A stretch of DNA of 11,109 nt from Flavobacteriales bacterium (GCA_027008965.1 JALVDN010000170.1:1-11109); one strand, 5' to 3'; positions 1-6,828 are shown, counted from the stretch's first letter. A program made the numbers and translations. Notes: generated by a model not told the origin, from the sequence alone.

Positions 1-410
1 TTTAATAGAAATGACTGGCACTCTGCAAAAATATCACTATCAATTTCTGGTAATGATTTATGTTCAATCATGTTTCTTAATGGAATAAAAAACTCAATAT
101 TCTTTCTAATTGGGTTATTAGTATCATTACCAAAATATTCTTTTACACATTTTTTTAATTCCCAATAAACATAATCGCCATCCCTTTTTTCATATCGATT
201 CTTACGTTTTTTGTCTTTATAAAATGGCTTAATACCACGTTTAAAAAAAATTGCATGAAATAATGAAGTCCACGCAATAGTCATTAGAACAATAAAACCT
301 CCTGACTTAAATTTGACAGCTGGCTTATTATAAGTTTCTACCGCTAATAAAGCAGAATCGATGGCTTTATAAAGACTAATTTTAACTTTTTTTGGTAAAC
401 CACGTGGCAT
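1..410 (-). CDS. DUF3644-family protein with a HEPN-type motif, C-terminus beyond window edge
   Basis: The frame is open from the ATG at 410 down to base 1, giving 136 complete codons with no stop, so the gene is cut by the left edge. The N-terminus (MPRGLPKKVK, then a helix with SALLAVETYNKP and a hydrophobic FIVLMTIAWTSLFHAIFFKRG at about 39-59) matches what I remember of DUF3644 proteins. A basic segment follows (57-76), then NPIRKNIEFFIPLRNMIEH. Residues 112-117 read R-N-M-I-E-H (nt 60-77), an R-x4-H motif with a polar residue after Arg. That is the catalytic signature of HEPN ribonucleases, common in toxins and anti-phage effectors. RNase activity and a defence role are inference. The gene is AT-rich: 15 of 60 bases at 121-180 are G or C, against 25 of 60 at 5761-5820 in der. 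No partner gene is visible upstream. Confidence 0.85.
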   Translation of the reverse strand, partial: MPRGLPKKVKISLYKAIDSALLAVETYNKPAVKFKSGGFIVLMTIAWTSLFHAIFFKRGIKPFYKDKKRKNRYEKRDGDYVYWELKKCVKEYFGNDTNNPIRKNIEFFIPLRNMIEHKSLPEIDSDIFAECQSFLL

Positions 411-836
411 AAATTTAAAATTTTATGTGTGCTAACGGTTGTATATAGTTACAAAGTTACTTATATTTTTCATTTATGCAACCTATTTGTTGTTATATTT
501 AAATTATTTTGTTGTGTATAGTTAATTTTTATATATGTAATCCAAAGAATTGGTTAATTTTGAAAAGTCTGTTTTGGCCACGCGGGTAGATATTTTTGTT
601 GTGTGGGAATTATAGTGTTCAAAAAATGTTTGGATATAGTGTAAGTCGGTTTTGTTTTCCAAGTGGAGGCAAAGGAGTGTTTCAATATATGTGGTGTCAC
701 GTTACGTTTTATTCTTGCTTTTACATAATAAGTAGCATATATTTAGTTCAGGTTTGAATTCGAAAGCATAATAAATCGTTAACCTTTATGTTCTTTCCTT
801 CCGGTAAAGTGATATCAAGTGATTCCGTTATGAAAT
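411..836. other. AT-rich gene-free stretch with short direct repeats
   Basis: I see no convincing gene, RNA gene or terminator here on either strand. It holds the DUF3644 promoter and some short repeats. GTTGTATATAGTTA at 438-451 recurs with one mismatch as GTTGTGTATAGTTA at 511-524, and TTTTGTTGTGT occurs exactly at 507-517 and 594-604. The first repeat copy follows GCTAACG at 431-437. The composition matches the AT-rich DUF3644 gene better than the housekeeping genes to the right, so this may be the edge of an acquired segment, but no integrase or clear attachment site is visible. Confidence 0.5.
452..481 (-). promoter_or_regulatory. Bacteroidota-type promoter for the DUF3644 gene
   Basis: Read on the minus strand, TTG at 481-479 is followed by a 19-nt spacer and TAACTTTG at 459-452. 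This fits the Bacteroidota housekeeping consensus (TTTG at -33, TAnnTTTG at -7, spacer about 17-23). Transcription would start near 445-448, leaving a leader of about 35 nt before the ATG at 410. The leader has no obvious Shine-Dalgarno sequence, as is normal in this phylum. Confidence 0.55.
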
Positions 837-1361
837 TTATTTGAGTGAAGTTTTAACTTTTTCCAATGCCAGCAATTTGGCTAATAACTTCTCTGATTTA
901 TAAACCTTATATTTGTAATAACCAAGAAATAATAATATCGTCAGGATAATATAAATCCCGTATAGCCACCATTTTCCAAAAAAAGGGAAATCCGTTAAAA
1001 TAGGGAAATAAATCATTAAAATGATGAGCACTACATTGGGAATCAATGCAAAAATAAGTAGTGTTTGAAGTTCTGCCGGTAATGAAATGCTCATAAATAT
1101 TTCGGTATGATTGTCTTTGGGATAAAACTTTCCGGTTATTTCAGGATTTAAAAATATTTCCCTACATGATCCCCAAAAGAAGGTAGGGTATATTTTAAAT
1201 CCATCCGGGGTAATTTTTCCTTCAAATTTGTATTTGGAAGGTTTATGATATATTAAAAAACCATCACAAGAAAAATACTTTTCCGTTACGGCTGACAATC
1301 TGGTAAAAATTTCATCTGCGGTTAGCGTTGAATGATATTTTGTTTCACGTTGAAAAATCAC
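837..1361 (-). CDS. Small protein with two C-terminal membrane segments, function unknown
   Basis: This 174-residue protein is not one I recognise. The first 95 residues look soluble, with alternating hydrophobic and polar residues that suggest beta strands and a conspicuous aromatic stretch (IYPTFFWGSCREIF, 57-70). Two hydrophobic segments follow at about 99-122 and 131-149, separated by a short FPFFGKWW loop, and a Lys-rich tail (150-174) that should face the cytoplasm. There is no signal peptide. I take the start as GTG at 1361-1359, because its GTGA overlaps the TGA stop of the upstream TPR gene by 4 nt, a classic translational-coupling arrangement. An internal ATG would lose most of the soluble domain. 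It is probably co-expressed with the TPR protein and may work beside it at the inner membrane, which is inference. No terminator is obvious after the TAA at 839-837. Confidence 0.75.
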   Translation of the reverse strand: MIFQRETKYHSTLTADEIFTRLSAVTEKYFSCDGFLIYHKPSKYKFEGKITPDGFKIYPTFFWGSCREIFLNPEITGKFYPKDNHTEIFMSISLPAELQTLLIFALIPNVVLIILMIYFPILTDFPFFGKWWLYGIYIILTILLFLGYYKYKVYKSEKLLAKLLALEKVKTSLK

Positions 1362-2548
1362 TTTTCACATTCTTTAATAGCCTTGTCAATCACATTGAAT
1401 ACAGGATGTTCTTTGGGAAATACATTTTCAAAGATTTGACGGGCTTTGGAGAAGTATATTTTGGCTTTTTTCTTGTCTTTGTTCAAAAAAATGCGTCCTA
1501 AATAAAAATTCAAATTACCTTGTACTTTAATATTATTATGATAGGCTTGAAATTGTGATTTGTAGAAGTCAATAAGTGTGTCAAGTTTATTAGTATTCAT
1601 AAAAAGTTCTTCAAGGTCATTATATATGGTTGGATTTTCGGGGTCCAAATCAAAAAACCGTTTGGTTGTTTCCATGGTCTTTGGATTTTCTGTTTCCAAA
1701 TATAGAGCAAGCAATGGACGGAGGTTGTAATAATTTCCGGGATCAATTTGATTGGCCGTTTCAAAATATTTTATAGCATTCGCATTGTCATTTATTTCCC
1801 AATAAATTTGTCCGGTCATACGCGCCGCATCACTTTTATATTCGGGAGCATCATAAAGTTCCAAGGATTTTTTGGCGTGTTTCAATGCGTTTTTCAAATC
1901 CCCTGAAAACATATAGGCGTAAGCCAAATTATAATGGGCGCTCGGATATTGGTCATTCACTTTTATTGATTGGCGGAAATAGGGGATACTTTCCTTCAAT
2001 TTTTGCTGGATAAGCCGGATATAGCCCAAGGCATAATATGCAAAATAATCGGCACATTTTCCTTCAACGGCTTTTTGGAAATAAGTTTGGGTGAGTTGCA
2101 TCAGGGTTTCCTCATCTTTTAACCAATTCCCACCATATCTCAAAAGTACTTCAAAGTAATAATCGCCCAGGCCTTTGTTTAGTTTACAATTGTCCGGATA
2201 TTTTTTAAGCAAGTTTAATAGAATGCTATCGGCAGGAAATATGTGCATATTATAGGCACCGTTCGTGCCGCGGTAATCACTAATATTTTCGTTTTTATTG
2301 AGGTCTTTCAGGGCAAACATTTGGTGCATAATGCTGGTTACATAGTATTTGAGCAAGATATCTTCTTTCAGTAATACTACATCGGGTTTTTCATTGGAGG
2401 GATCGGCTTTTTCCAGTAAATTATAGGCGGATTCATATTTCTTTTGTGCAATCAGTTTTTTGGCCTTTCTGATGATAGAATCATTCGTTTGGGCGAAAGT
2501 TGTCAATGAAAATAGAACTAATAACAATAAGGAAATTTTTTTCATCAT
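1358..2548 (-). CDS. Secreted TPR-repeat protein
   Basis: The 396-residue protein starts with a Sec signal peptide: MMKK, a Leu-rich core and likely cleavage after Ala19 (TTFA-QT). The signal has no lipobox Cys, so the protein should be periplasmic or outer-membrane associated. The mature part is helical. TPR-like units are clearest at about 169-200, 204-236 and 242-272, with the usual Ala/Gly/Tyr positions and turns such as NQIDPGN. Weaker helical pairs lie at 27-48 and 340-372. TPR units bind other proteins; no catalytic motif is visible. The start could be either of two adjacent ATGs (2548 or 2545). The gene leads a two-gene minus-strand unit with the overlapping small membrane protein, and is divergent from dsbD. 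A specific role cannot be assigned. Confidence 0.85.
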   Translation of the reverse strand: MMKKISLLLLVLFSLTTFAQTNDSIIRKAKKLIAQKKYESAYNLLEKADPSNEKPDVVLLKEDILLKYYVTSIMHQMFALKDLNKNENISDYRGTNGAYNMHIFPADSILLNLLKKYPDNCKLNKGLGDYYFEVLLRYGGNWLKDEETLMQLTQTYFQKAVEGKCADYFAYYALGYIRLIQQKLKESIPYFRQSIKVNDQYPSAHYNLAYAYMFSGDLKNALKHAKKSLELYDAPEYKSDAARMTGQIYWEINDNANAIKYFETANQIDPGNYYNLRPLLALYLETENPKTMETTKRFFDLDPENPTIYNDLEELFMNTNKLDTLIDFYKSQFQAYHNNIKVQGNLNFYLGRIFLNKDKKKAKIYFSKARQIFENVFPKEHPVFNVIDKAIKECEK

Positions 2549-2566
2549 TTATATTTATTTGATAAT

Positions 2567-2574
2567 CAAAGATA
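2567..2574 (-). promoter_or_regulatory. -7 promoter box for the TPR gene
   Basis: On the minus strand TATCTTTG at 2574-2567 matches the Bacteroidota TAnnTTTG -7 element exactly and lies 18 nt before the ATG at 2548, so the leader would be very short. I found no good TTTG -33 element at the usual distance, so this is a half-supported promoter. Confidence 0.4.
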
Positions 2575-2699
2575 AGCAAATTTTATTCGGGAAGATTACA
2601 GTTTTTATGAAGAATAAGATGCCGGAAGCATGAAAGAATAGATGAATGAAAGGTTATTACCCGTATAAAAAACATAGATGTAAAAATTTCAACTTCGCC

Positions 2700-2730
2700 C
2701 CGGTTTTGCTTCCATCCCTGGCGCTTATTC
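2700..2730 (+). repeat. Fragment of a Bacteroidota intergenic element
   Basis: The segment GCTTCCATCCCTGGCGC (2708-2724) resembles the outer end of the long hairpin element at 3010-3148 when that element is read on the minus strand, ACTTCGCCCGCCGGCGC (11 of 17 positions). From memory, both look like the end of an element common between genes in Flavobacteriia. Only one end is recognisable here, so it is either a truncated copy or a diverged relative in inverted orientation. Confidence 0.35.
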
Positions 2731-2732
2731 TC

Positions 2733-2748
2733 GCACAACAAGTTGTGC
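2733..2748. repeat. Short perfect inverted repeat
   Basis: GCACAACAAGTTGTGC is a perfect palindrome of two 7-bp arms around AA (or a 6-bp stem with a 4-nt loop). No T-run follows on either strand, so it does not look like an intrinsic terminator. It could be a protein-binding site or a remnant of the neighbouring repeats. Confidence 0.45.
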
Positions 2749-2822
2749 TTGAATCATGAACATCGAACAATAGAATATCTATTGGTGTTTTGTATTCTCC
2801 TACTGCAAACATTGAAGTAGCG

Positions 2823-2935
2823 TGTCATTCCGACGGAGTTTCGGCGCAAGCCGGAACGACGAGGAATCTCATTTTCATTCACTAGAGTTTATTGAGATTT
2901 CTCAGTCGTTGCTTCGCAACTCCTTCGAAATGACA
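2823..2935. repeat. 113-bp imperfect inverted repeat (GTCATTCCGA / TCGAAATGAC type)
   Basis: The left arm (2823-2870) starts TGTCATTCCGACGGAG and ends GACGAGGAATCTC. The right arm (2894-2935) read on the opposite strand starts TGTCATTTCGAAGGAG and ends GAGAAATCTC, so the two arms are diverged copies facing each other across about 23 bp. Each arm holds its own small hairpin: TTTCGGC-GCAA-GCCGGAA at 2839-2856 and GTTGC-TTC-GCAAC at 2908-2920. The general pattern, with GTCATTCCGA and GGAATCTC at the ends, recurs between genes in Bacteroidota as I remember it. The function is unknown. Confidence 0.75.
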
Positions 2936-2966
2936 ACGCTCTCTTTCAATAAAATCAGTAGCACTC

Positions 2967-3003
2967 TGTCATTCCGACGGAGCGAAGCGACGAGGAATCT
3001 CCT
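2967..3003 (+). repeat. Second, one-armed copy of the intergenic repeat
   Basis: This stretch repeats the left arm of the element at 2823. TGTCATTCCGACGGAG is identical and GACGAGGAATCTC is identical, but the central hairpin is reduced to the 6-nt CGAAGC. No matching right arm follows. Instead the sequence runs into the long hairpin element at 3010, which suggests that insertion or recombination removed the right half. Confidence 0.7.
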
Positions 3004-3009
3004 CGCGCC

Positions 3010-3148
3010 GGCGGGCGAAGTGGTATCCTTGCGAAGGCGAAAAGCTCATTTTTGTTTGACGGAGGAGGCTCCGAGCTTGGACGAGGAGACCCCGCACGGC
3101 AACTTACAAAAATGCTTTGAGCCGAGCAAGATTTAAACGGAGCACGCC
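3010..3148. repeat. Long imperfect hairpin element, about 140 bp
   Basis: The two flanks pair in register over about 50 nt each. GGCG (3010-3013 or 3014-3017) pairs with CGCC (3145-3148), CTTGC (3028-3032) with GCAAG (3126-3130), GGC (3036-3038) with GCC (3121-3123), AAAGC (3041-3045) with GCTTT (3114-3118), ATTTTTGT (3048-3055) with ACAAAAAT (3106-3113), and TTG (3056-3058) with CAA (3100-3102). The tip carries a third GACGGAG...GACGAGGA module (3058-3087). The order of pairing blocks with small bulges looks like a folded RNA or a mobile structured repeat. A GGCGCC palindrome at 3153-3158 may belong to its end. Whether it is transcribed is unknown. Confidence 0.7.
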
Positions 3149-3253
3149 AATAGGCGCCCAAGAAACTATTATGCGTAATTTTTATTTTGAAATAAAACGA
3201 AATACGGGAGGTTGGTTGATGGAATAGGCGAAAAAGGATTGGTTGAGATTGTT

Positions 3254-3261
3254 TATCTTTG
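3254..3261 (+). promoter_or_regulatory. -7 promoter box for the dsbD operon
   Basis: TATCTTTG matches the Bacteroidota TAnnTTTG -7 element and sits 25 nt before the dsbD ATG at 3287, giving a leader of about 20 nt. No TTTG lies at the usual -33 distance. TTGGTTGA occurs twice just upstream, at 3212-3219 and 3239-3246, and could be a regulator site. This is the only promoter I see for dsbD, der and the TauE-like gene. Confidence 0.45.
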
Positions 3262-3286
3262 CATGCAAATCCATTAAAAAATTCCG

Positions 3287-5524
3287 ATGAAAAAATTTCG
3301 ATGGCTTGGTTTTTTGTTTCTTTTTTTGATAACCGCCATTGCTACGGCACAAATTATCAAACCCTATCAACTGGGCACCCAAGTGGAAAAGTTGGATGAG
3401 GATACTTATCATTTAATCATTACGGGAACGCTTGAGCCGGAATGGCATTTGTATACGCCCACAAGTGATCCGGGCGGTTCTAATCCGTTACGTATAGATT
3501 GGCATGGAGCGGGGGAGGATTTTGAATTGATTGGTAAGCCGGTTGAAGTGGATACGCACAGTGCGTTTAATGATATTTTCGGGGTGACCGAAACCTTTTG
3601 GTCCAACCGGGTGAAGCTTGTGCAGAAAATCAAACTGAAGAACAAAAATTTGTCCGTTATCACGGCTCAACTTGACGGGCAAGTTTGTAAGGAATCTTGT
3701 TTGTTGGTGAAAGACGAACTTTTGTTTGACTTGACCAAGGCGATTGATAAATCTAAAACAAAATCCGGTGGTGAAAACGTAAAGAAAAATACTGACACCA
3801 AAACATCCGCTCCCGTAAAATCCAAAAAAGAAGAACAACCGGGGTCGGAAAAAACACAAGGAAAAAAAGACGAAGAATCAGCCGGCGCACCGGAAGATGA
3901 AACTGCAAAAAAAGATGATGATCAACAACTTGAAGAGACCGATACACTTGCTGAGAAAACTCAAAATCCGCTTGTCATAAAAGATGATTCGGACAAAACT
4001 CCGGATGAAGAAGAAATTCAAGTGGAAGAAACCCACAAAAAGGGTTTGTGGTGGATTTTTTTGATGAGTTTGTTGGGTGGATTGATAGCCCTCCTGACGC
4101 CTTGCATTTATCCCATGATCCCCTTGACCATCAGTTTTTTCACCAAACAACAAGATCAGATTTTTTCTGCCGGCGAAAATAAGCAGGATAGTGGCCGGGG
4201 AAAAGCTTTTTTATACGGGCTGTTTATTGTTTTGATATATGTTTCGTTGAGTATTCCGTTTTATTTGGTGGAGGGAATTTCGCCTAATATTTTCAATAAA
4301 ATTGCCACGGACCCTTGGTTGAATTTTTTCTTTTTCATTGTGTTTTTATTATTTGCGCTTTCATTTTTGGGTGTTTCGGCATTGGATCCACAGCGGTTGA
4401 TTCCTTCCAAATGGGTGAGTAAATCGGATGAATATTCCAACAAAACATCCGGTGTGTTGGCTATTTTCTTTATGGCGGTTACCTTGGTTTTGGTTTCGTT
4501 TTCATGTACGGGACCTATTTTGGGTGCATTGTTGGGAACCGTGATGACTTCAGCGGGAAGTGCGTTAGCTTTAACGGTGGGTTTATTGGGTTTCGGAATA
4601 GGTTTGGCTTTACCTTTTACGCTTTTTGCCTTGTTTCCTTCCATGTTGAAATCGCTTCCTACTTCGGGCGGATGGTTGAATACGGTGAAAGTCACCTTGG
4701 GTTTTATTGAATTGGCCCTTGCTTTTAAATTTCTTTCCAATGCCGATTTGGTGCTTCAACTTCATCTGTTGGAACGTGAAGTATTCCTGTCCATTTGGAT
4801 TGCCATTTTCTTTGCCATGTCGCTCTATCTCTTCGGTTTCATCAAATTGCCTTATGACGATGAAAGCAGGAAAATAGGTGTGGGAAGATTGATAACAGGT
4901 TTGATTTCGCTGGCGTTTACGTTTTATATGTTGCCCGGACTTTGGGGAGCACCTTTGAAATGGATTAGCGCTTTTCCGCCTTATTTGGAATACAGTGAAT
5001 CGCCGCATGGAGTGGGGTATATGAAGAAAATACCGCACATTTCGGAAAATAACGTTCAAGCACCTGATGGTGCCAAGATTTTACATGACGGACTTACGGT
5101 TTTTGATGATTTGGAGCAAGGTCTTGCTTATGCCAAAAAAGTCAATAAACCGGTTATGCTTGATTTTACGGGTTATGCTTGTGTGAATTGCCGAAAGATG
5201 GAAACCAATGTTTGGCCTGATAAAAAGGTGCATAAACTGTTGAAGGATGACTATATTATCATTTCACTTTATGTGGACGATAAAAGGGAATTGCCTGAAA
5301 ATCAACAATATATTTCTAAATATACAGGGGATAAGGTTATAACGATTGGCGATAAATGGGCCGAATTGCAGATTTATAAATACAAGTCCAATTCACAACC
5401 TTATTATGTGTTGATTTCACCGGATGAGAAATTGCTCAATCAACCTGTTGCTTATGAACCAAACCCAGCCGTATATGCCAAATGGCTGGAAGAAGGTTTG
5501 AAAAAATTCAAACAAAATCACTGA
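3287..5524 (+). CDS. dsbD: Thiol:disulfide interchange protein DsbD
   Basis: DsbD carries electrons from cytoplasmic thioredoxin across the inner membrane to periplasmic disulfide reductases and cytochrome c maturation. The 745-residue protein has the complete three-module plan: a signal peptide (cleavage near ATA-Q22); a periplasmic alpha domain with C134 and C138 (CKESC); a Lys/Glu/Asp-rich linker at about 154-250; a membrane domain from about 254 to 550 with about eight helices, C273 (TPCIYP) and C407 (SCTGP); and a C-terminal thioredoxin-like domain with C632-V-N-C635 and a likely cis-Pro at 705. All three redox pairs are therefore present. The linker is long and of low complexity, which is the one odd point. 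The gene leads a plus-strand operon; its TGA shares one base with the der ATG. Confidence 0.95.
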   Translation: MKKFRWLGFLFLFLITAIATAQIIKPYQLGTQVEKLDEDTYHLIITGTLEPEWHLYTPTSDPGGSNPLRIDWHGAGEDFELIGKPVEVDTHSAFNDIFGVTETFWSNRVKLVQKIKLKNKNLSVITAQLDGQVCKESCLLVKDELLFDLTKAIDKSKTKSGGENVKKNTDTKTSAPVKSKKEEQPGSEKTQGKKDEESAGAPEDETAKKDDDQQLEETDTLAEKTQNPLVIKDDSDKTPDEEEIQVEETHKKGLWWIFLMSLLGGLIALLTPCIYPMIPLTISFFTKQQDQIFSAGENKQDSGRGKAFLYGLFIVLIYVSLSIPFYLVEGISPNIFNKIATDPWLNFFFFIVFLLFALSFLGVSALDPQRLIPSKWVSKSDEYSNKTSGVLAIFFMAVTLVLVSFSCTGPILGALLGTVMTSAGSALALTVGLLGFGIGLALPFTLFALFPSMLKSLPTSGGWLNTVKVTLGFIELALAFKFLSNADLVLQLHLLEREVFLSIWIAIFFAMSLYLFGFIKLPYDDESRKIGVGRLITGLISLAFTFYMLPGLWGAPLKWISAFPPYLEYSESPHGVGYMKKIPHISENNVQAPDGAKILHDGLTVFDDLEQGLAYAKKVNKPVMLDFTGYACVNCRKMETNVWPDKKVHKLLKDDYIIISLYVDDKRELPENQQYISKYTGDKVITIGDKWAELQIYKYKSNSQPYYVLISPDEKLLNQPVAYEPNPAVYAKWLEEGLKKFKQNH

Positions 5525-6828
5525 TGGGATTAGTTGCCATTGTAGGACGCCCTAATGTGGGCAAATCACAACTTTTCAATAGATTGATAGGCGAGCGAAA
5601 AGCCATTGTGGATGATATGGAAGGCGTTACACGTGATCGTGTGTATGGAAAATCGGATTGGAACGGGAAAGAATTCACCGTGGTAGATACGGGCGGTTAC
5701 GTCCATGGTTCGGATGATGTTTTTGAAAAAGAAATCAGGGAGCAAGTGCAAATGGCCATTGATGATGCGGATGTTATTCTTTTTGTTACGGATGTAACAA
5801 CCGGTGTTACACCTCTAGACAGGGAAGTGGCGGATATGTTGCGCAAAACCGAGAAACCCGTTTTGTTGGTGGTCAATAAAGTGGATAACACCCAACGACA
5901 AGATGATATTTGGGATTTTTATGAGCTGGGATGGGATGAAGTATTTCCGGTTTCCGCTATCAATGGCTCAGGAACGGGAGAATTATTGGATGCTGTGGTG
6001 GAAAAACTACCTGAAGAAAATAAAGAAGAAGAACAAGATGATACACCTGTTTTTGCCGTAGTAGGACGGCCCAACGTGGGAAAATCCACCTTCATTAATA
6101 CGTTGTTCGGTGAAAAAAGAAACGTGGTTTCGGATATTGCCGGAACGACGAGAGATACGGTCAAGTGGTTATACAATAAGTTCGGGCGGAAATTTTACAT
6201 CGTTGATACGGCGGGAATGCGCCGTAAAAAGAATGTGAAAGATGATGTGGAATATTATTCCGTTTTAAGATCAATCAAAGCCATTGAAAATGCCGATGTG
6301 GTTTTGCTGATGTTGGATGCCACCAAAGGAATGGAATCACAGGACTTGAATATTTTTGAAATAGCCAAAAAGAACAATAAAGGCATTGTCATTTTGGTCA
6401 ACAAATGGGATTTGGTGGAGAAAGATACGCATACAGTCAAGGAATATACAGAAGCAATCAAAGAACGTATAGCTCCATTTACGGATGTTCCTATTGTATT
6501 TATATCCGCCAAAGACAAAAAACGTATTCTCAAAGCTATTGATGAAGCCTTGCATGTGGCCGAAAATAGAAAAAGACGTATTAAAACAAGTGAATTAAAC
6601 GAAGTATTACTGCCCATTATCAAGCAAAATCCACCACCGGCTGTTAAAGGAAAGTATGTTAAAATAAAATATGTAACCCAACTTCCCTCACATTCACCTA
6701 AATTCGCCTTTTTCGCCAACTTACCTCAATATATTAAAGAACCTTACAAGCGGTTTTTGGAAAATCAAATTCGTAAACATTGGGACTTCACGGGTGTTCC
6801 CATAGAAATTTATTTCAGAAAAAAATAA
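5524..6828 (+). CDS. der: Ribosome-assembly GTPase Der (EngA)
   Basis: Der is an essential double GTPase that acts late in 50S subunit assembly in the cytoplasm. The 434-residue protein has two tandem G domains and a C-terminal KH-like domain. Domain 1 shows GRPNVGKS (8-15), VTRD (35-38), DTGG (55-58), NKVD (118-121) and SA (144-145). After an acidic linker (about 163-173), domain 2 shows GRPNVGKST (181-189), TTRD (208-211), DTAG (228-231), NKWD (293-296) and SAK (328-330). The KH-like part runs from about 350 to the end. I chose the ATG at 5524 (TGATG overlap with dsbD), because the 14 codons upstream are the dsbD C-terminus in another frame and the MGLVAIVGRPNVGKS start is typical. An oddity is Gln16 directly after the first P-loop, where Thr is usual. 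Confidence 0.97.
   Translation: MGLVAIVGRPNVGKSQLFNRLIGERKAIVDDMEGVTRDRVYGKSDWNGKEFTVVDTGGYVHGSDDVFEKEIREQVQMAIDDADVILFVTDVTTGVTPLDREVADMLRKTEKPVLLVVNKVDNTQRQDDIWDFYELGWDEVFPVSAINGSGTGELLDAVVEKLPEENKEEEQDDTPVFAVVGRPNVGKSTFINTLFGEKRNVVSDIAGTTRDTVKWLYNKFGRKFYIVDTAGMRRKKNVKDDVEYYSVLRSIKAIENADVVLLMLDATKGMESQDLNIFEIAKKNNKGIVILVNKWDLVEKDTHTVKEYTEAIKERIAPFTDVPIVFISAKDKKRILKAIDEALHVAENRKRRIKTSELNEVLLPIIKQNPPPAVKGKYVKIKYVTQLPSHSPKFAFFANLPQYIKEPYKRFLENQIRKHWDFTGVPIEIYFRKK

Larger units (their letters stand above)
2549..3286. other. Divergent intergenic region filled with structured repeats
   Basis: This 738-bp gap separates the TPR gene (minus) from dsbD (plus). The outer parts (2575-2690 and 3161-3253) are AT-rich and unremarkable apart from a 7-bp inverted repeat at 3181-3196 (TTTATTT/AAATAAA). 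Between about 2700 and 3160 the DNA is markedly GC-rich and made of repeat modules, annotated separately. Open frames across the repeats on both strands translate into low-complexity Arg/Ser/Pro-rich sequence and are not credible genes. Confidence 0.8.

Noticed and set aside
747..765. GGTTTGAATTCG as a tRNA T-loop
   Set aside because: It resembles GGTTCGAATC, but no acceptor stem, anticodon arm or D arm can be built around it.
2733..2748. GCACAACAAGTTGTGC as a terminator
   Set aside because: No T-run follows on either strand, and both flanking genes point away from it.
2823..3087. CRISPR-like array from the recurring GACGGAG/GACGAGGA modules
   Set aside because: The units differ in length and in inner sequence, spacing is irregular, and the arms are inverted. 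No cas gene is present.
2822..3136. Open reading frame of 104 codons on the plus strand across the repeats
   Set aside because: It starts at a GTG inside a repeat and translates repeat modules (SFRRS twice). It has no conserved protein character, and its length follows from the GC-rich repeat composition.
2955..3161. Open reading frame of 68 codons on the minus strand
   Set aside because: It lies entirely within repeat DNA, encodes Pro/Ser/Arg-rich sequence and overlaps the other spurious frame.
3878..5059. Several frames of 60-160 codons antisense to dsbD
   Set aside because: They are shadows of the strongly supported dsbD frame, with no domains and low-complexity or Arg/Phe-rich translations.
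5482..5523. Upstream ATG start for der
   Set aside because: The 14 extra codons lie inside dsbD, and the TGATG junction at 5524 gives the normal Der N-terminus.
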